This document shows positions 1-9,229 of a DNA stretch of 59,225 nt, piece by piece. Under the pieces are notes generated by a model, which saw only the letters and a list, made by a program, of their open reading frames with translations, had not been told where the DNA came from and did not search any database. The first letter of the stretch is position 1; the number at the start of each line of letters is the position of its first letter. The stretch is from Aquimarina agarilytica ZC1 (lineage in GTDB: Bacteria; Bacteroidota; Bacteroidia; Flavobacteriales; Flavobacteriaceae): assembly GCF_000255455.1 (NCBI RefSeq), contig NZ_JH621264.1:11289-70513 (forward strand), given 5' to 3'. Made by a program: the position numbers and the translations under genes.

Positions 1-1119
1 AAAATTATGGGGCTTGGAGTGTATTTAGTAGACCATTTCCGAATGCCTTTTTGGGATTGGGATACCAAAGGGGAATTTAAAAAAGAAGATGCTTATTTAA
101 TTTCTTTTGATGAAGAAGGAAATAGAAAGGAACGACCATTAGCTGCTACCGATAAAAAAGGTCCTTTTGGTACTGAAAAAGACGGACCACATACTTCCGA
201 AATTTTTGCAGAAAGTGCTTCTAAATTCATAAAAAAATACAAGAAAAAAAAGCCTTTTATGATGTACTTGGCTTTCCATGCGCCACATGATCCAAGGCAA
301 GCTCCTGAAAAGTTTAAAAAAGGCTACCCTGAAGCCGAAATGAGTCTGCCGCCGTCATATGCGGAACAGCATCCCTTTGATAATGGACATATGTACTTGC
401 GTGACGAAGCTTTGGCTCCTTGGCCCCGAACAAAGGGAGTGGCTCAAAAACATTTAAGCGATTATTATGCGGCCATTACGCATTTAGATACTCAAATAGG
501 AAAAGTAATTCAAAGTTTAAAGAAAAGTGGGAATTATGAAAATACATTAATTGTTTTTGCTGGTGATAGTGGTTTGGCGGTTGGAAATCATGGTTTAATG
601 GGAAAACAAAATATTTATGACGAAGATGGAGTGCATGTACCCTTTATTCTTTCGGGAGGAGTAATTCAGAAAAAAGGAACACGCATAAAAAAATTCACCT
701 ATATCCATGACATATTTCCTACTATTTGTGAGTTATCTGGTGTGGCTATTCCTTCTTCCGTAAAGGGGAAAAGTTTAGTGCCTTTATTAGAGGGGAAAAC
801 ACAAAGTCATAGGGAGAGTACGTATCATGCCTATAGGCAATTTCAACGTGCTTATCGCGAAGGGGATTTTAAACTTATTGAATATGTAAGAGCTAAAAAT
901 TATTCTAAAGAAAAAGGAGAATATTATACGGGATCCAGAGTAACGCAGCTATTTAATGTGAAAAAAGACCCTTGGGAGACTCAGGATTTATCCTTTTTTC
1001 CAGAATATAAAAATGTGGTAAAGGAAATGCAACAAGCAATGAAAAAAAGAGCTGTAGCATTAGGGGATAAAAAAGAAAATATTGAAGGAGAGCACTATGA
1101 TTTTTGGGATTATTATTAA
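1..1119 (+). CDS. Sulfatase (type I, formylglycine-dependent family), 3' part
   Basis: The reading frame is open from base 1, so the true start lies upstream; at least 372 residues are visible. Counting from the first ATG (position 7), HAPHDPR is at residues 91-97 and GDSGLAVGNHG at 186-196, followed by a conserved Lys near 200. These are the distal metal- and sulfate-binding parts of type I sulfatases of the alkaline-phosphatase superfamily. The catalytic C/S-x-P-x-R signature and any signal peptide would lie upstream and are not seen. The enzyme should remove sulfate esters from a glycan or other organic sulfate, probably in the periplasm. It lies close to a beta-helix/CBM6 protein and 10 kb from a SusCD locus, which fits sulfated-polysaccharide use. 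The S1 subfamily and substrate cannot be assigned. Confidence 0.9.
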   Translation, partial: KIMGLGVYLVDHFRMPFWDWDTKGEFKKEDAYLISFDEEGNRKERPLAATDKKGPFGTEKDGPHTSEIFAESASKFIKKYKKKKPFMMYLAFHAPHDPRQAPEKFKKGYPEAEMSLPPSYAEQHPFDNGHMYLRDEALAPWPRTKGVAQKHLSDYYAAITHLDTQIGKVIQSLKKSGNYENTLIVFAGDSGLAVGNHGLMGKQNIYDEDGVHVPFILSGGVIQKKGTRIKKFTYIHDIFPTICELSGVAIPSSVKGKSLVPLLEGKTQSHRESTYHAYRQFQRAYREGDFKLIEYVRAKNYSKEKGEYYTGSRVTQLFNVKKDPWETQDLSFFPEYKNVVKEMQQAMKKRAVALGDKKENIEGEHYDFWDYY

Positions 1120-1125
1120 TTATTA

Positions 1126-1160
1126 AATCCCTCATGAGTACTATTCATGAGGGGTTGTTT
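1126..1160. terminator. Bidirectional intrinsic terminator between sulfatase and der
   Basis: A 12-bp stem (1126-1137 with 1145-1156, one G-T pair) closes a 7-nt loop and is followed by a T-rich run. It lies between two convergent genes and can serve both. Confidence 0.8.
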
Positions 1161-1181
1161 TATATAAATTTCTAGAGAAAA

Positions 1182-2492
1182 TTATTTTTTTCGGAAGTAA
1201 ATACTAATTGGTACACCGTTAAAATCAAATTCCTTACGTAATTGGTTTTCAACAAAACGTTTGTAAGGATCACGAACGTATTGTGGTAAATTACAGAAAA
1301 ACACAAATTGTGGTTGCGGTGTAGGTAACTGCATACAGTATTTGATTTTTACGTACTTCCCTTTGTATGCAGGAGGCGAATTATGTTCCACAATAGGTAA
1401 CATAATTTCATTCATTACACTAGTTTTTATTTTTTTGCTTCGATTTTTATAGACTTCTACAGCCGTTTCCATAGCTTTAAAAATACGTTGCTTGGTCAAA
1501 GCAGATATAAAAACAACAGGAACATCTGTAAAAGGAGCAATTTGTTTACGGATATGAGCCTCAAATTCTTTAGGCGTATTACTTCCTTTATTTTCAATTA
1601 AATCCCATTTGTTAACCAAAATAACCACGCCCTTTCGGTTACGTTCTGCCAACCAAAAAATGTTTTGTACTTGAGCATCAAAACCTCGGGTAGCATCAAC
1701 AACTAATAAACATACATCGGCGTGTTCAATAGCACGAACGGAACGCATTACGGAATAAAATTCTAGGTCTTCTTTTACTTTAGACTTTCTTCGAATACCG
1801 GCGGTATCCACTAAATTAAATTCGAAACCAAAACGATTGTATTTCGTATCAATAGCATCTCGAGTAGTTCCTGCAATATCAGTTACAATATTTCTTTCTT
1901 CTCCAATAAGGGAATTTATAAATGATGATTTACCAGCATTTGGACGACCTACTACAGCAAAACGTGGTAACTCATCTTCGCGATTATCTTCTTCCTTTTC
2001 GGGAAGTACTTTAATTAACTCGTCTAATAATTCACCAGTACCACTACCATTAATACTTGCAATGGTAAAGTAATCACCTAAACCAAGGTTGTAAAATTCC
2101 ATGGCATCATTTAAACGCATACCATTATCCACCTTGTTTACAGCTAAGAGCACAGGTTTTTTTACTTTTCGAAGCAAATTGGCAACATCTTCATCCATAC
2201 TAGTAACTCCATCCTCCACGTTTACCATAAAAATAATGGCATCGGACTCGTCAATAGCAAGTTCAACTTGTTTGTCAATTTCGGCTTCAAAAACATCGTC
2301 ACTCCCTACTATGTAACCTCCGGTGTCAATCAATGAAAATTCACGACCATTCCATTCGGATTTTCCGTAGTGGCGATCTCTTGTAACACCACTTACCGAA
2401 TCCACAATAGCGTCACGACGCTGAATTAATCGATTAAAAAAAGTAGATTTTCCAACGTTTGGACGACCTACAATAGCTACTATTGTACTCAT
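1182..2492 (-). CDS. der: Ribosome biogenesis GTPase Der (EngA)
   Basis: Der is an essential tandem-domain GTPase that acts in assembly of the 50S ribosomal subunit. Two G domains are visible. The first has GRPNVGKS directly after the start, with DTGG and NKVD. The second has GRPNAGKS about 180 residues later, with DTAG and NKWD. A C-terminal KH-like domain follows. I place the start at the ATG at 2490-2492 (MSTIVAIVG), because the domain begins there; an in-frame ATG 33 bases upstream would add an unconserved peptide. This gives 436 residues, the usual length. It lies downstream of era on the same strand with a 133-bp gap that contains a possible terminator, so co-transcription is uncertain. 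Confidence 0.97.
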   Translation of the reverse strand: MSTIVAIVGRPNVGKSTFFNRLIQRRDAIVDSVSGVTRDRHYGKSEWNGREFSLIDTGGYIVGSDDVFEAEIDKQVELAIDESDAIIFMVNVEDGVTSMDEDVANLLRKVKKPVLLAVNKVDNGMRLNDAMEFYNLGLGDYFTIASINGSGTGELLDELIKVLPEKEEDNREDELPRFAVVGRPNAGKSSFINSLIGEERNIVTDIAGTTRDAIDTKYNRFGFEFNLVDTAGIRRKSKVKEDLEFYSVMRSVRAIEHADVCLLVVDATRGFDAQVQNIFWLAERNRKGVVILVNKWDLIENKGSNTPKEFEAHIRKQIAPFTDVPVVFISALTKQRIFKAMETAVEVYKNRSKKIKTSVMNEIMLPIVEHNSPPAYKGKYVKIKYCMQLPTPQPQFVFFCNLPQYVRDPYKRFVENQLRKEFDFNGVPISIYFRKK

Positions 2493-2606
2493 ACTGAGGA
2501 TTTCAAATTTTGTGCAAAAGTACATCTTATTTTAGTAATTAGTACAAAGTATATGGTATTTAGTACTAAGTAGTAAAACTGTAGAGATTGCATTGAATAT
2601 TAAATA

Positions 2607-2626
2607 AAAAGAGTGTCAATGACACT
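2607..2626 (-). terminator. Possible intrinsic terminator at the end of era
   Basis: The palindrome AGTGTCaatGACACT at 2612-2626 overlaps the last bases of era. On the minus strand it is followed by CTTTTTATTT. The stem is short (6-7 bp), so termination may be partial, allowing some read-through into der. Confidence 0.4.
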
Positions 2627-3513
2627 TATTTTTGTTGGTAACCAAAGCGTTTTAATTGATTTTGATTGCTACGCCAGTTTTTATTAACTTTTACAAAAAG
2701 TTCAATGTGTATTTGTTTCCCAAAGAATTTTTCTAGATCCTGGCGAGCTTCTTGTCCTACACGTTTAATAGCGCTTCCTTTGTGACCAATGATTATTCCT
2801 TTTTGAGTTTCACGCTCCACCATGATTACGGCATTAATCCGAATAATTTTTTCATCTTCTTCAAAGGATTCGGTAACCACCTCTACAGCATAAGGAATTT
2901 CCTTTTTGTAGTGTAAAAGGATTTTTTCACGAATGGCTTCGTTAACAAAAAAGCGTTCGGGTTTATCTGTTAATTGGTCTTTAGGATAAAAAGCAGGCGA
3001 AAAAGGTAGTAAAGCTACAATACGGTCAAAAACGGTTTGAATATTAAATTTTTCCAGTGCCGAAATAGGTAAAATTTCGGCATTAGGTACTTTTTCTGTC
3101 CAGTAAGTAACCTGCTCTTCTAAAATATCTTGATTGGATTTGTCAATTTTGTTAATTAATAGCAATACGGGGATTTTGGAACTATTGATACGATTAAAGA
3201 ACTGTTCATCTTTTAATTCCTTTTCGCCAATTTCCACCATGTAAATAAGTACATCGGCATCTTCAAAAGCAGATTTTACAAAATCCATCATGGATTGTTG
3301 TAACTCATAGGCCGGTTTGATGATTCCAGGGGTGTCAGAAAAAATTACCTGAAAAGTGTCACTATTCACAATACCCAAAATACGATGACGTGTAGTTTGT
3401 GCTTTGGAGGTGATAATGGATAGTTTTTCGCCTATTAAAGCGTTCATTAATGTAGACTTTCCAACATTAGGATTTCCAATAATATTTACAAATCCAGCTT
3501 TGTGATTTTCCAT
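2626..3513 (-). CDS. era: GTPase Era
   Basis: Era is a GTPase that binds the 3' end of 16S rRNA and acts in 30S subunit maturation. Walker A GNPNVGKS is at residues 13-20, followed by DTPG and NKID. A C-terminal KH domain with GHKGSAIKRVG is seen near residues 240-255. The length of 295 residues is normal. The start is the ATG at 3511-3513, placing the P-loop near the N-terminus as expected. It is divergent from the beta-helix gene across a 232-bp gap. It shares its strand with der, a frequent arrangement for two ribosome-assembly GTPases in this phylum. Confidence 0.97.
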   Translation of the reverse strand: MENHKAGFVNIIGNPNVGKSTLMNALIGEKLSIITSKAQTTRHRILGIVNSDTFQVIFSDTPGIIKPAYELQQSMMDFVKSAFEDADVLIYMVEIGEKELKDEQFFNRINSSKIPVLLLINKIDKSNQDILEEQVTYWTEKVPNAEILPISALEKFNIQTVFDRIVALLPFSPAFYPKDQLTDKPERFFVNEAIREKILLHYKKEIPYAVEVVTESFEEDEKIIRINAVIMVERETQKGIIIGHKGSAIKRVGQEARQDLEKFFGKQIHIELFVKVNKNWRSNQNQLKRFGYQQK

Positions 3514-3745
3514 GGGGAATTATTTGTGCTGCAAAGGTAGGGGTTTTTGAGTTTATTTAAATGAATAAGAATTGAGGTGTACGGTGTGTTAAATTAAATT
3601 AATGATAATTTGCCAGCAGTTATTTGGCAATTAATAAAAACCTATTGTCGAAATTGTGTAAATAATTAGTGAAAAAGACTACAAATGAGCGGTTTTAAAC
3701 AGGTGTAAGAAAATCCTTTTGCTATTTTAGGGAAAATTAATTTTT

Positions 3746-6310
3746 ATGATTCGCTTTTTTCAATTGAATTTAAAATGCTTTTTTGTCATAGTGTTTTTAA
3801 GTAATTTCTTTTTGGGGGTATCCAAAAATATTTATGTCTCTAAAAAAGGGAATGATGCTAATGCGGGAACAAAGGCCGCTCCATATCTGAGTATCTCTAA
3901 AGCAGCAGAGGTAGCTCAAGCGGGTGATGTGGTAATTATTGGAGCAGGAACTTACTTTGAAACTATTAAGCCCAAAAACTCGGGGAATGCCGGAAATCCA
4001 ATAATTTTTAAGGCAAGTGAGAATGAAAAAGTAATTGTATCTGCAATGCAATTATTAACCGATTGGGAGTTGGATACAGGGGCAGTATATAAAACCAAGG
4101 TAGATTGGGATTTGAAAGATTATAACATGTTCATGAATAATGGCAGTGTAATGGATTTAGCACGTTGGCCCAATAATACAGATCAAGATCCATTTTCGTT
4201 AAATTCTATGCGTAGTGAAGGAGGTTCTAATTCATCCAACTTAAAAAATGCTTTTTTGTTGAATAAGGATATTCCGAATATAGATTGGACAGGAGGGAAT
4301 ATTATGTTTTATGGAGATCGAGGTGGATCTGGTTGGACCACATGGCGCGAATATATAACAGGAGGAAGTTCTGGAAGAGTTAATTTTACAGTAAATAAAA
4401 AAGATGATTGGATTATAGAGGCACACCCACCAGCCGATGGGGGAGACTTTTTTTTAGAAGGAGTAAAAGGCGCTTTGGATTATGAAAATGAATGGTGGTT
4501 TGATAGTAACACAAAAACGGTATTTGTACATGCCGGAGGAGGGCAACCAAGCAAAGACCAGATAAGTATGAGACGCAGGCAACTCACTATTGATTTGAAT
4601 AAAAGGAATTTTGTGGAGGTGCATAATTTAGCCGTATTAGGTGGGCGTATTGAATTGGATGGTACAGGAAATAGATTGTACAAAGTGAGTAGTTTTCATG
4701 GGGATTATTACCGAGGAGTTGCTCAATCTTTTATTGCCGATTGCAGAAGTGTTCATATAAAATGGAATGCCAAAAATAATAGTATTGAACAATGTGAACT
4801 TGCTTATGGCGCTGGATCAGGAATTTATGATCAAGGAAATGGCACAAAAATTAGTAATAATTATATACATGATTTTAATTATTTAGGAGATTATAATGCT
4901 CCAGTTTTGTCACGAGGAGTTTCAAATTGTTTGATTCGTAAAAATGTAATAAAAAATGGAGGTAGAGATGCCATTCAAATTATTACAAAAAACTCAACTA
5001 TTGCTTATAATGATGTGTCCAAAAGTAATTTAATAGCCGATGATTGTGCGTTGATTTATACTATTGGTTCCGATTTAAATATGGAAATTCATCATAACTG
5101 GTTTCATGATGCCGAATCCAGAGGAAAACTCAATAAAGCTGCGGGAATTTATTTGGATAATGATGCAGGTAATGTAAATGTTTACCGAAATGTAGTTTGG
5201 AATACAGAGTGGACAAGTGTACAAATCAATTGGAATGGGACTAATATTAATGTGTATAATAATTCATTCGCAAAAAATATAGCTACAATGGGAGCGTGGC
5301 ATAAAGCAGGCACAAAGTTTACTAATGTTAAAGTTTGGAATAATATCACCGATAAGGAAGGGACTAGTGCTGGAGGGCAGGAAGATGAAGCAACATGGGA
5401 GCCTCAGTCCGACAAACAAAATAATTTAGTTGATAAGGATTCTTATGTGAATTGGGCAGCCAATGATTATCGATTAAAACCAAATGCAAAGGCTATCGAT
5501 TTTGGAAGGGTTATTAGTGGGATAACAGATGATTTTAAAGGAAAAAATCCCGATGTTGGAGCTTACGAGTTGGGAGATACTTGGGTAGCTGGAGTGGACT
5601 GGGATATTGAAAAAGGGCCCTCGGGGAATGGGTGTTATAATTTGCCTGGGGAAGTTTGTCAGGTAAAAAAACAGTTTATTCCGGGAGTTATTGAAGCAGA
5701 AAGTTTTACTAAGCAAGCAGGTGTGCAAACAGAACCGACTTCTGATACAGGAGGAGGCTTAAACCTTGGTTTTATAAATAATAATGATTTTGTGGAGTAC
5801 GTGGTTAATGTTAAAAAAAGTGGAACCTATTCATTTGACTTTAGAGTGGCTTCTGGTTCAGTAGGAGGGACTATTAGGATTAGGAGTAATAATAAAGTTT
5901 TAGGCAGTCTTGTTGTAGGAAATACAGGAGGATGGCAACAGTGGATCACCATAAATAAAGAAATATTATTAGAGCAAGGTGATCAAAATTTGATATTTGA
6001 ATTTGAAGGAGCAGCTATGTTTTTATTGAACCTTAATAAGATAACTATTACTGAGGCGACTCCATTATCAATTCCAGATTTTGAATTAACAAGTGCAACT
6101 TTATATCCAAATCCTGCATCGGATTTGTTAACTATAAAATTAAAAAAGAAAGTATTAAAAATAGCGATATATGATTTGTCTGGGAAACAATTAATAACCG
6201 CTTTTTTTCAAAAAGAAATCAATCAATTAGATGTTTCTCATTTGTCAAAAGGGATGTATCTAGTAAGTGATATGGAATCTGGAGCTTCATTTAAGTTAAT
6301 CAAGTTGTAA
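3746..6310 (+). CDS. Secreted right-handed beta-helix protein with CBM6 and T9SS sorting domain
   Basis: The 854-residue product has a signal peptide (about 1-26) and a right-handed parallel beta-helix region (about 27-620) with many Asn-rich turns. A CBM6 module follows (about 642-770, starting GVIEAESF with a later NNNDFVEY). A T9SS type A sorting domain (about 785-854, starting LYPNPASD) ends it. It should therefore be exported across the outer membrane and bind a polysaccharide. Beta-helix folds of this type occur in polysaccharide lyases, C5-epimerases and glycoside hydrolases such as GH141. The LARWPN motif near residue 130 and the IHHNWFHDAESRGK segment recall such enzymes, but I cannot assign a family or catalytic residues. 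It lies downstream of a sulfatase and may share its substrate. Confidence 0.8.
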   Translation: MIRFFQLNLKCFFVIVFLSNFFLGVSKNIYVSKKGNDANAGTKAAPYLSISKAAEVAQAGDVVIIGAGTYFETIKPKNSGNAGNPIIFKASENEKVIVSAMQLLTDWELDTGAVYKTKVDWDLKDYNMFMNNGSVMDLARWPNNTDQDPFSLNSMRSEGGSNSSNLKNAFLLNKDIPNIDWTGGNIMFYGDRGGSGWTTWREYITGGSSGRVNFTVNKKDDWIIEAHPPADGGDFFLEGVKGALDYENEWWFDSNTKTVFVHAGGGQPSKDQISMRRRQLTIDLNKRNFVEVHNLAVLGGRIELDGTGNRLYKVSSFHGDYYRGVAQSFIADCRSVHIKWNAKNNSIEQCELAYGAGSGIYDQGNGTKISNNYIHDFNYLGDYNAPVLSRGVSNCLIRKNVIKNGGRDAIQIITKNSTIAYNDVSKSNLIADDCALIYTIGSDLNMEIHHNWFHDAESRGKLNKAAGIYLDNDAGNVNVYRNVVWNTEWTSVQINWNGTNINVYNNSFAKNIATMGAWHKAGTKFTNVKVWNNITDKEGTSAGGQEDEATWEPQSDKQNNLVDKDSYVNWAANDYRLKPNAKAIDFGRVISGITDDFKGKNPDVGAYELGDTWVAGVDWDIEKGPSGNGCYNLPGEVCQVKKQFIPGVIEAESFTKQAGVQTEPTSDTGGGLNLGFINNNDFVEYVVNVKKSGTYSFDFRVASGSVGGTIRIRSNNKVLGSLVVGNTGGWQQWITINKEILLEQGDQNLIFEFEGAAMFLLNLNKITITEATPLSIPDFELTSATLYPNPASDLLTIKLKKKVLKIAIYDLSGKQLITAFFQKEINQLDVSHLSKGMYLVSDMESGASFKLIKL

Positions 6311-6326
6311 CTTTTTTAAGTCGCCA

Positions 6327-6366
6327 GTTGATGGTTGACAGTTGACAGTTGACAGTTGACAGTTGC
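6327..6366. repeat. Heptamer tandem repeat (GTTGACA)n
   Basis: Four exact GTTGACA units occupy 6334-6361, with degenerate units on both sides. It lies just downstream of the beta-helix gene stop and is a simple slippage-prone repeat with no coding role. Confidence 0.9.
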
Positions 6367-6473
6367 TACAACAGAACTTAACAAGTTAAAGGAATTTATT
6401 TTGAATTGCTTGTTTAGTGTTTATAATTATTTAAAAAAGAAAGGGAGAGTAATTGAGTTTTTTGTTTATTTAA

Positions 6474-6535
6474 ACCTCTAACCTCTAACCTCTAACCTCT
6501 AACCTCTAACCTCTAACCTCTAACCTCTAACCTCC
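6474..6535. repeat. Heptamer tandem repeat (ACCTCTA)n overlapping a gene end
   Basis: Eight exact ACCTCTA units run from 6474 to 6529, with a partial ninth to about 6535. On the minus strand the unit reads TAGAGGT, so it contains TAG. The convergent RNA methyltransferase gene ends inside the array. The last residues (EVRG) and the TAG stop at 6520-6522 are repeat sequence. Confidence 0.95.
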
Positions 6536-6972
6536 CTGTCATACATAATAATACTTCCGGCAACGGCAACATTTAGACTTAGTGTTGATTTGAATTTAAT
6601 TAAAAAGTGAGATTTTTCAATAGCTTTTTTTGAGAGGCCATGATCTTCAGCTCCAAGTAGGTAAGCACACCTTCTGGGGTGTTCAAAAGTTTCAAGATCT
6701 TGAGCGGTATCATCAAGTTCAACACCAACTAAGCGGACGCCTTTAGGTAAATGTTTAAAAAAATCATCAAAAGTATCATAGTGATAATAAGGCATGGACT
6801 TAACAGCATTATGCGTATCACATGCTTGTTTGGCATAACGGTTACCAATAGTAAAAATAAAACTAGCTCCCATGTTTTGAGCACTACGCCAAAGTACTCC
6901 TAAATTTTCTGGAGTTTTACCATTTTGAATGCCAATTCCAAAAAATTCATTTTCAAGATTGTTTGTACTCAT
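6520..6972 (-). CDS. SpoU/TrmH-family RNA 2'-O-methyltransferase
   Basis: The 150-residue protein has the SPOUT features of TrmH-type enzymes: an N-terminal ENLGVLWRSAQNMGA motif, LLGAEDHGLSKKA near 104-116, and SLNVAVAGSIIMYDR at 132-146, which forms the knotted SAM-binding site. Enzymes of this family methylate ribose 2'-OH groups in tRNA or rRNA. The length matches single-domain members such as TrmL, but the target nucleotide cannot be inferred. The extreme C-terminus and stop codon derive from a heptamer repeat array, so its length may vary between strains. The start is the ATG at 6970-6972. Confidence 0.85.
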   Translation of the reverse strand: MSTNNLENEFFGIGIQNGKTPENLGVLWRSAQNMGASFIFTIGNRYAKQACDTHNAVKSMPYYHYDTFDDFFKHLPKGVRLVGVELDDTAQDLETFEHPRRCAYLLGAEDHGLSKKAIEKSHFLIKFKSTLSLNVAVAGSIIMYDREVRG

Positions 6973-7166
6973 ATCAAACTTTTTTGCAAAAATAGTTTTT
7001 TAAATGAGTTCCATAACATGGAATTTTCAAATAAAAGCGATGTTAAAATGATTGTTTTATTTAAAATAAAGTAGTGATTTTTAGTAGAATGTTAAAATTA
7101 GGGAAAGCAATAATGTTTGTCTTTTTTTAAGATAAAATCTCTTGACTTTTTATTTATATTAGTATT

Positions 7167-7730
7167 ATGAACCCCCACGAAATAAAGCAACATATTATTG
7201 AAGTTTCATCGGAACTATTTTATAAAAATGGTTACTGCGGAACAAGTATTACTGAGATTATTGAAAAAGTATCAGTTGAAGCGCCTATTTTTTATGATAA
7301 TTTTGAATCGAAAGAGGCTATTTGTGTAGCATTTTTAGAAAAAAAGAATGAAAAATTTTTAAGAGATATTGGTGAATTTTTAGAAGGAAAATCTTTTGGA
7401 AATCATAGCGTAATCAGTGTTTTTGATTTTTTAGAAATTTTGTATGATTCTCATGAATTCAATGGGTGCTGGCGCATTAAAACAATTTCGGATATCCCTA
7501 AAAATAACTTAGTATTAAAATCGGCTATACAAAAACACAAGGAAAATTTTTTACTTTTTTTAGAAGAATTAATTGCGACAAATAAACCTGATTTAACAGA
7601 TAAGGAGTGTAAAATTTTATCAAAACAGGTTTATGTATTGTACGAAGGCGCTATATCAGAAAGTTTTTTGCATAATGAAAAATGGCCTATTGCCACTGCT
7701 AAGGCATTGTGCGAACGTATTGTGAAATAG
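7167..7730 (+). CDS. TetR/AcrR family transcriptional regulator
   Basis: The 187-residue protein has a typical TetR DNA-binding N-terminus (residues 1-55): IIEVSSELFYKNGYCGTSITEII, then YDNFESKEAICVAFL. The C-terminal ligand domain is divergent. Such proteins are usually repressors released by a small ligand. No obvious target gene adjoins it: the next gene downstream is convergent, and the upstream methyltransferase is divergent across about 190 bp. The effector is unknown. Confidence 0.88.
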   Translation: MNPHEIKQHIIEVSSELFYKNGYCGTSITEIIEKVSVEAPIFYDNFESKEAICVAFLEKKNEKFLRDIGEFLEGKSFGNHSVISVFDFLEILYDSHEFNGCWRIKTISDIPKNNLVLKSAIQKHKENFLLFLEELIATNKPDLTDKECKILSKQVYVLYEGAISESFLHNEKWPIATAKALCERIVK

Positions 7731-7770
7731 TATAGGTCTTTGATTAAGTAGATTTTATCTATAAAGTAAA

Positions 7771-7880
7771 GTTTAACCCGAATTATGCATTGAAACTTTG
7801 TCATGAGGCTGAGATATACAATAGTATTTGAAGTAAATCGCAGACGTAATAGATTTTTTAATGCATAATTCGGGTTTAAC
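7771..7880. mobile_element. MITE-like element with 21-bp terminal inverted repeats
   Basis: GTTTAACCCGAATTATGCATT (7771-7791) is matched by its inverted copy at 7860-7880 with one mismatch. The inner 68 bp are non-coding and start GAAACTTTGTCATGAGGC. The length (110 bp), long terminal inverted repeats and lack of an ORF suggest a miniature inverted-repeat element. It could equally be a large hairpin serving as a transcription barrier between the convergent TetR and DUF5777 genes. No clear target-site duplication is visible. Confidence 0.6.
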
Positions 7881-7908
7881 GTAGGCGTAAAAGTAACATG
7901 TTTAACTA

Positions 7909-8799
7909 TTAAGGTTTTTTTGATTTGGGTTTAAAGTTAAAATCTCTATGTAAATTAAATCCAAAAAAGAAATCGCCATTACTCCAATCTCCATTGGCAT
8001 TGGCCAGAAAAGCATTTTCGAACATCCCTTGAGCGTTAGTGAAGTGGAGTTGGAATACATGGCCTCCAGTTTCAATTTCCATTCCAATGGAAAATGGATT
8101 GTTAAAGTTAGTGTTTTTCGTCCTATTTAAATGCGATCCATAATCCATAATAACACCAAAACGTTTACTAATTTGATATTTACCTCCCATGCCAATAGCA
8201 AATTGAGCATTTTCTTGATTTGGGTTTTGGACTAATCCATCATAAAAAAAGGTGGGTATAACTTCTAGCGAAAGCTTAGGGTTAATTTTTCGAGATATAA
8301 TGAGTTGATTGGCATATCTTAAACGGTTTTCAAAGCTGAGTTTGGGTAAAACAGAGAGTTCTTTATCCAAAGCTGTATTTACAGCAATTAAATTATACCC
8401 AACAATTGTAATAGGAAACCCATGTTTTTCTTGACTTTTTAATTTGTATTTAGCGGCAAGGTCATAAGTTTTTTCAAATTTACTTCGCGAAAAGCTAAGG
8501 TTAATGGCATCAGTTAGTCCGTAAATAAATTGAATTCTGGTCGATGCCTGATCTAAACCAAATAAATCATCAATTCCGTTTTTAACGCTACCAAAGCGAT
8601 GTGCAATAATTAAATCTAAGTGTTGTTTAGGAACAAGTTTAGTAGTTTCAAAATTAATAAGCTTATAGCTTTTAAATGTTGAGCTAATGGGTATCTTTTT
8701 AGAAATAGTAGTTGTGGATTCTAATGATTTTAGAAGATCTTCTTGTGAAAAAACTTGTAAATTAATAATGAGGATTAGGGAAAATGCAATAAATTTCAT
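7909..8799 (-). CDS. DUF5777-type outer-membrane beta-barrel protein
   Basis: The 296-residue product has a signal peptide (MKFIAFSLILIINLQVFSQ) followed by alternating hydrophobic and polar strands typical of a small outer-membrane beta-barrel. TFKSYKLINFETTKLVPKQH and HRFGSVKNGIDDLFGLDQA match what I recall of the DUF5777 family. It is divergent, across 64 bp, from a cytochrome c-like lipoprotein and a YceI gene. These three families often occur together in Bacteroidota, which suggests a shared envelope redox or lipid-related role. Its function is not known. Confidence 0.75.
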   Translation of the reverse strand: MKFIAFSLILIINLQVFSQEDLLKSLESTTTISKKIPISSTFKSYKLINFETTKLVPKQHLDLIIAHRFGSVKNGIDDLFGLDQASTRIQFIYGLTDAINLSFSRSKFEKTYDLAAKYKLKSQEKHGFPITIVGYNLIAVNTALDKELSVLPKLSFENRLRYANQLIISRKINPKLSLEVIPTFFYDGLVQNPNQENAQFAIGMGGKYQISKRFGVIMDYGSHLNRTKNTNFNNPFSIGMEIETGGHVFQLHFTNAQGMFENAFLANANGDWSNGDFFFGFNLHRDFNFKPKSKKP

Positions 8800-8863
8800 A
8801 CTTGCTAGTTTGTAAGGATAAGTCGATTTTTTGACTAAAACTTAAACCTTAAAATAAATAACT

Positions 8864-9229
8864 ATGAAATTATTCTTTTTTTCGTTAATTGGTGCCTTTT
8901 TTTTGATGAGTTGTAGTGGTGAAAGTGAAGATGATCTTAAGGACATGCCAAACACAGATACTCCAGATACGGCAGTTAAATTAACCTTTGAAAATGACAT
9001 AAAACCATTAGTTGAAGGTAGATGTTTAAAATGTCATGGTATGCCTACTCGTTTTGGTGCCCCAGCAGGGGCAATTTTTGTTAGTTTTGATCAAGTAAAT
9101 GCCAATGCGGATAAAATGTTTGCGAGGATAAATAATGGGACTATGCCACCAGCATCTGAAGGAGCATTATCTTCCTCATTTGTAGAAACATTTGAACAAT
9201 GGATTAAGGATGGTAAATTGGAGAAGTAA
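8864..9229 (+). CDS. Cytochrome c-like lipoprotein
   Basis: The 121-residue protein has a lipoprotein signal peptide ending FFLMSC (Cys near residue 17). It carries one heme c site, CLKCH near residue 54, and a GTMPP segment that probably supplies the distal Met ligand. It is therefore a membrane-anchored monoheme c-type cytochrome domain, likely exposed in the periplasm or on the outer membrane. The downstream YceI gene overlaps its 3' end, so the two are co-transcribed and perhaps translationally coupled. Confidence 0.85.
   Translation: MKLFFFSLIGAFFLMSCSGESEDDLKDMPNTDTPDTAVKLTFENDIKPLVEGRCLKCHGMPTRFGAPAGAIFVSFDQVNANADKMFARINNGTMPPASEGALSSSFVETFEQWIKDGKLEK

Noticed and set aside
2493..2525. 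Longer Der with an 11-residue N-terminal extension
   Set aside because: The extension is not part of the G domain and the ATG at 2490-2492 starts exactly where the family normally begins.
6474..6535. Short regular repeat as a possible CRISPR array
   Set aside because: Units are 7 bp and contiguous, with no spacers and no cas genes.
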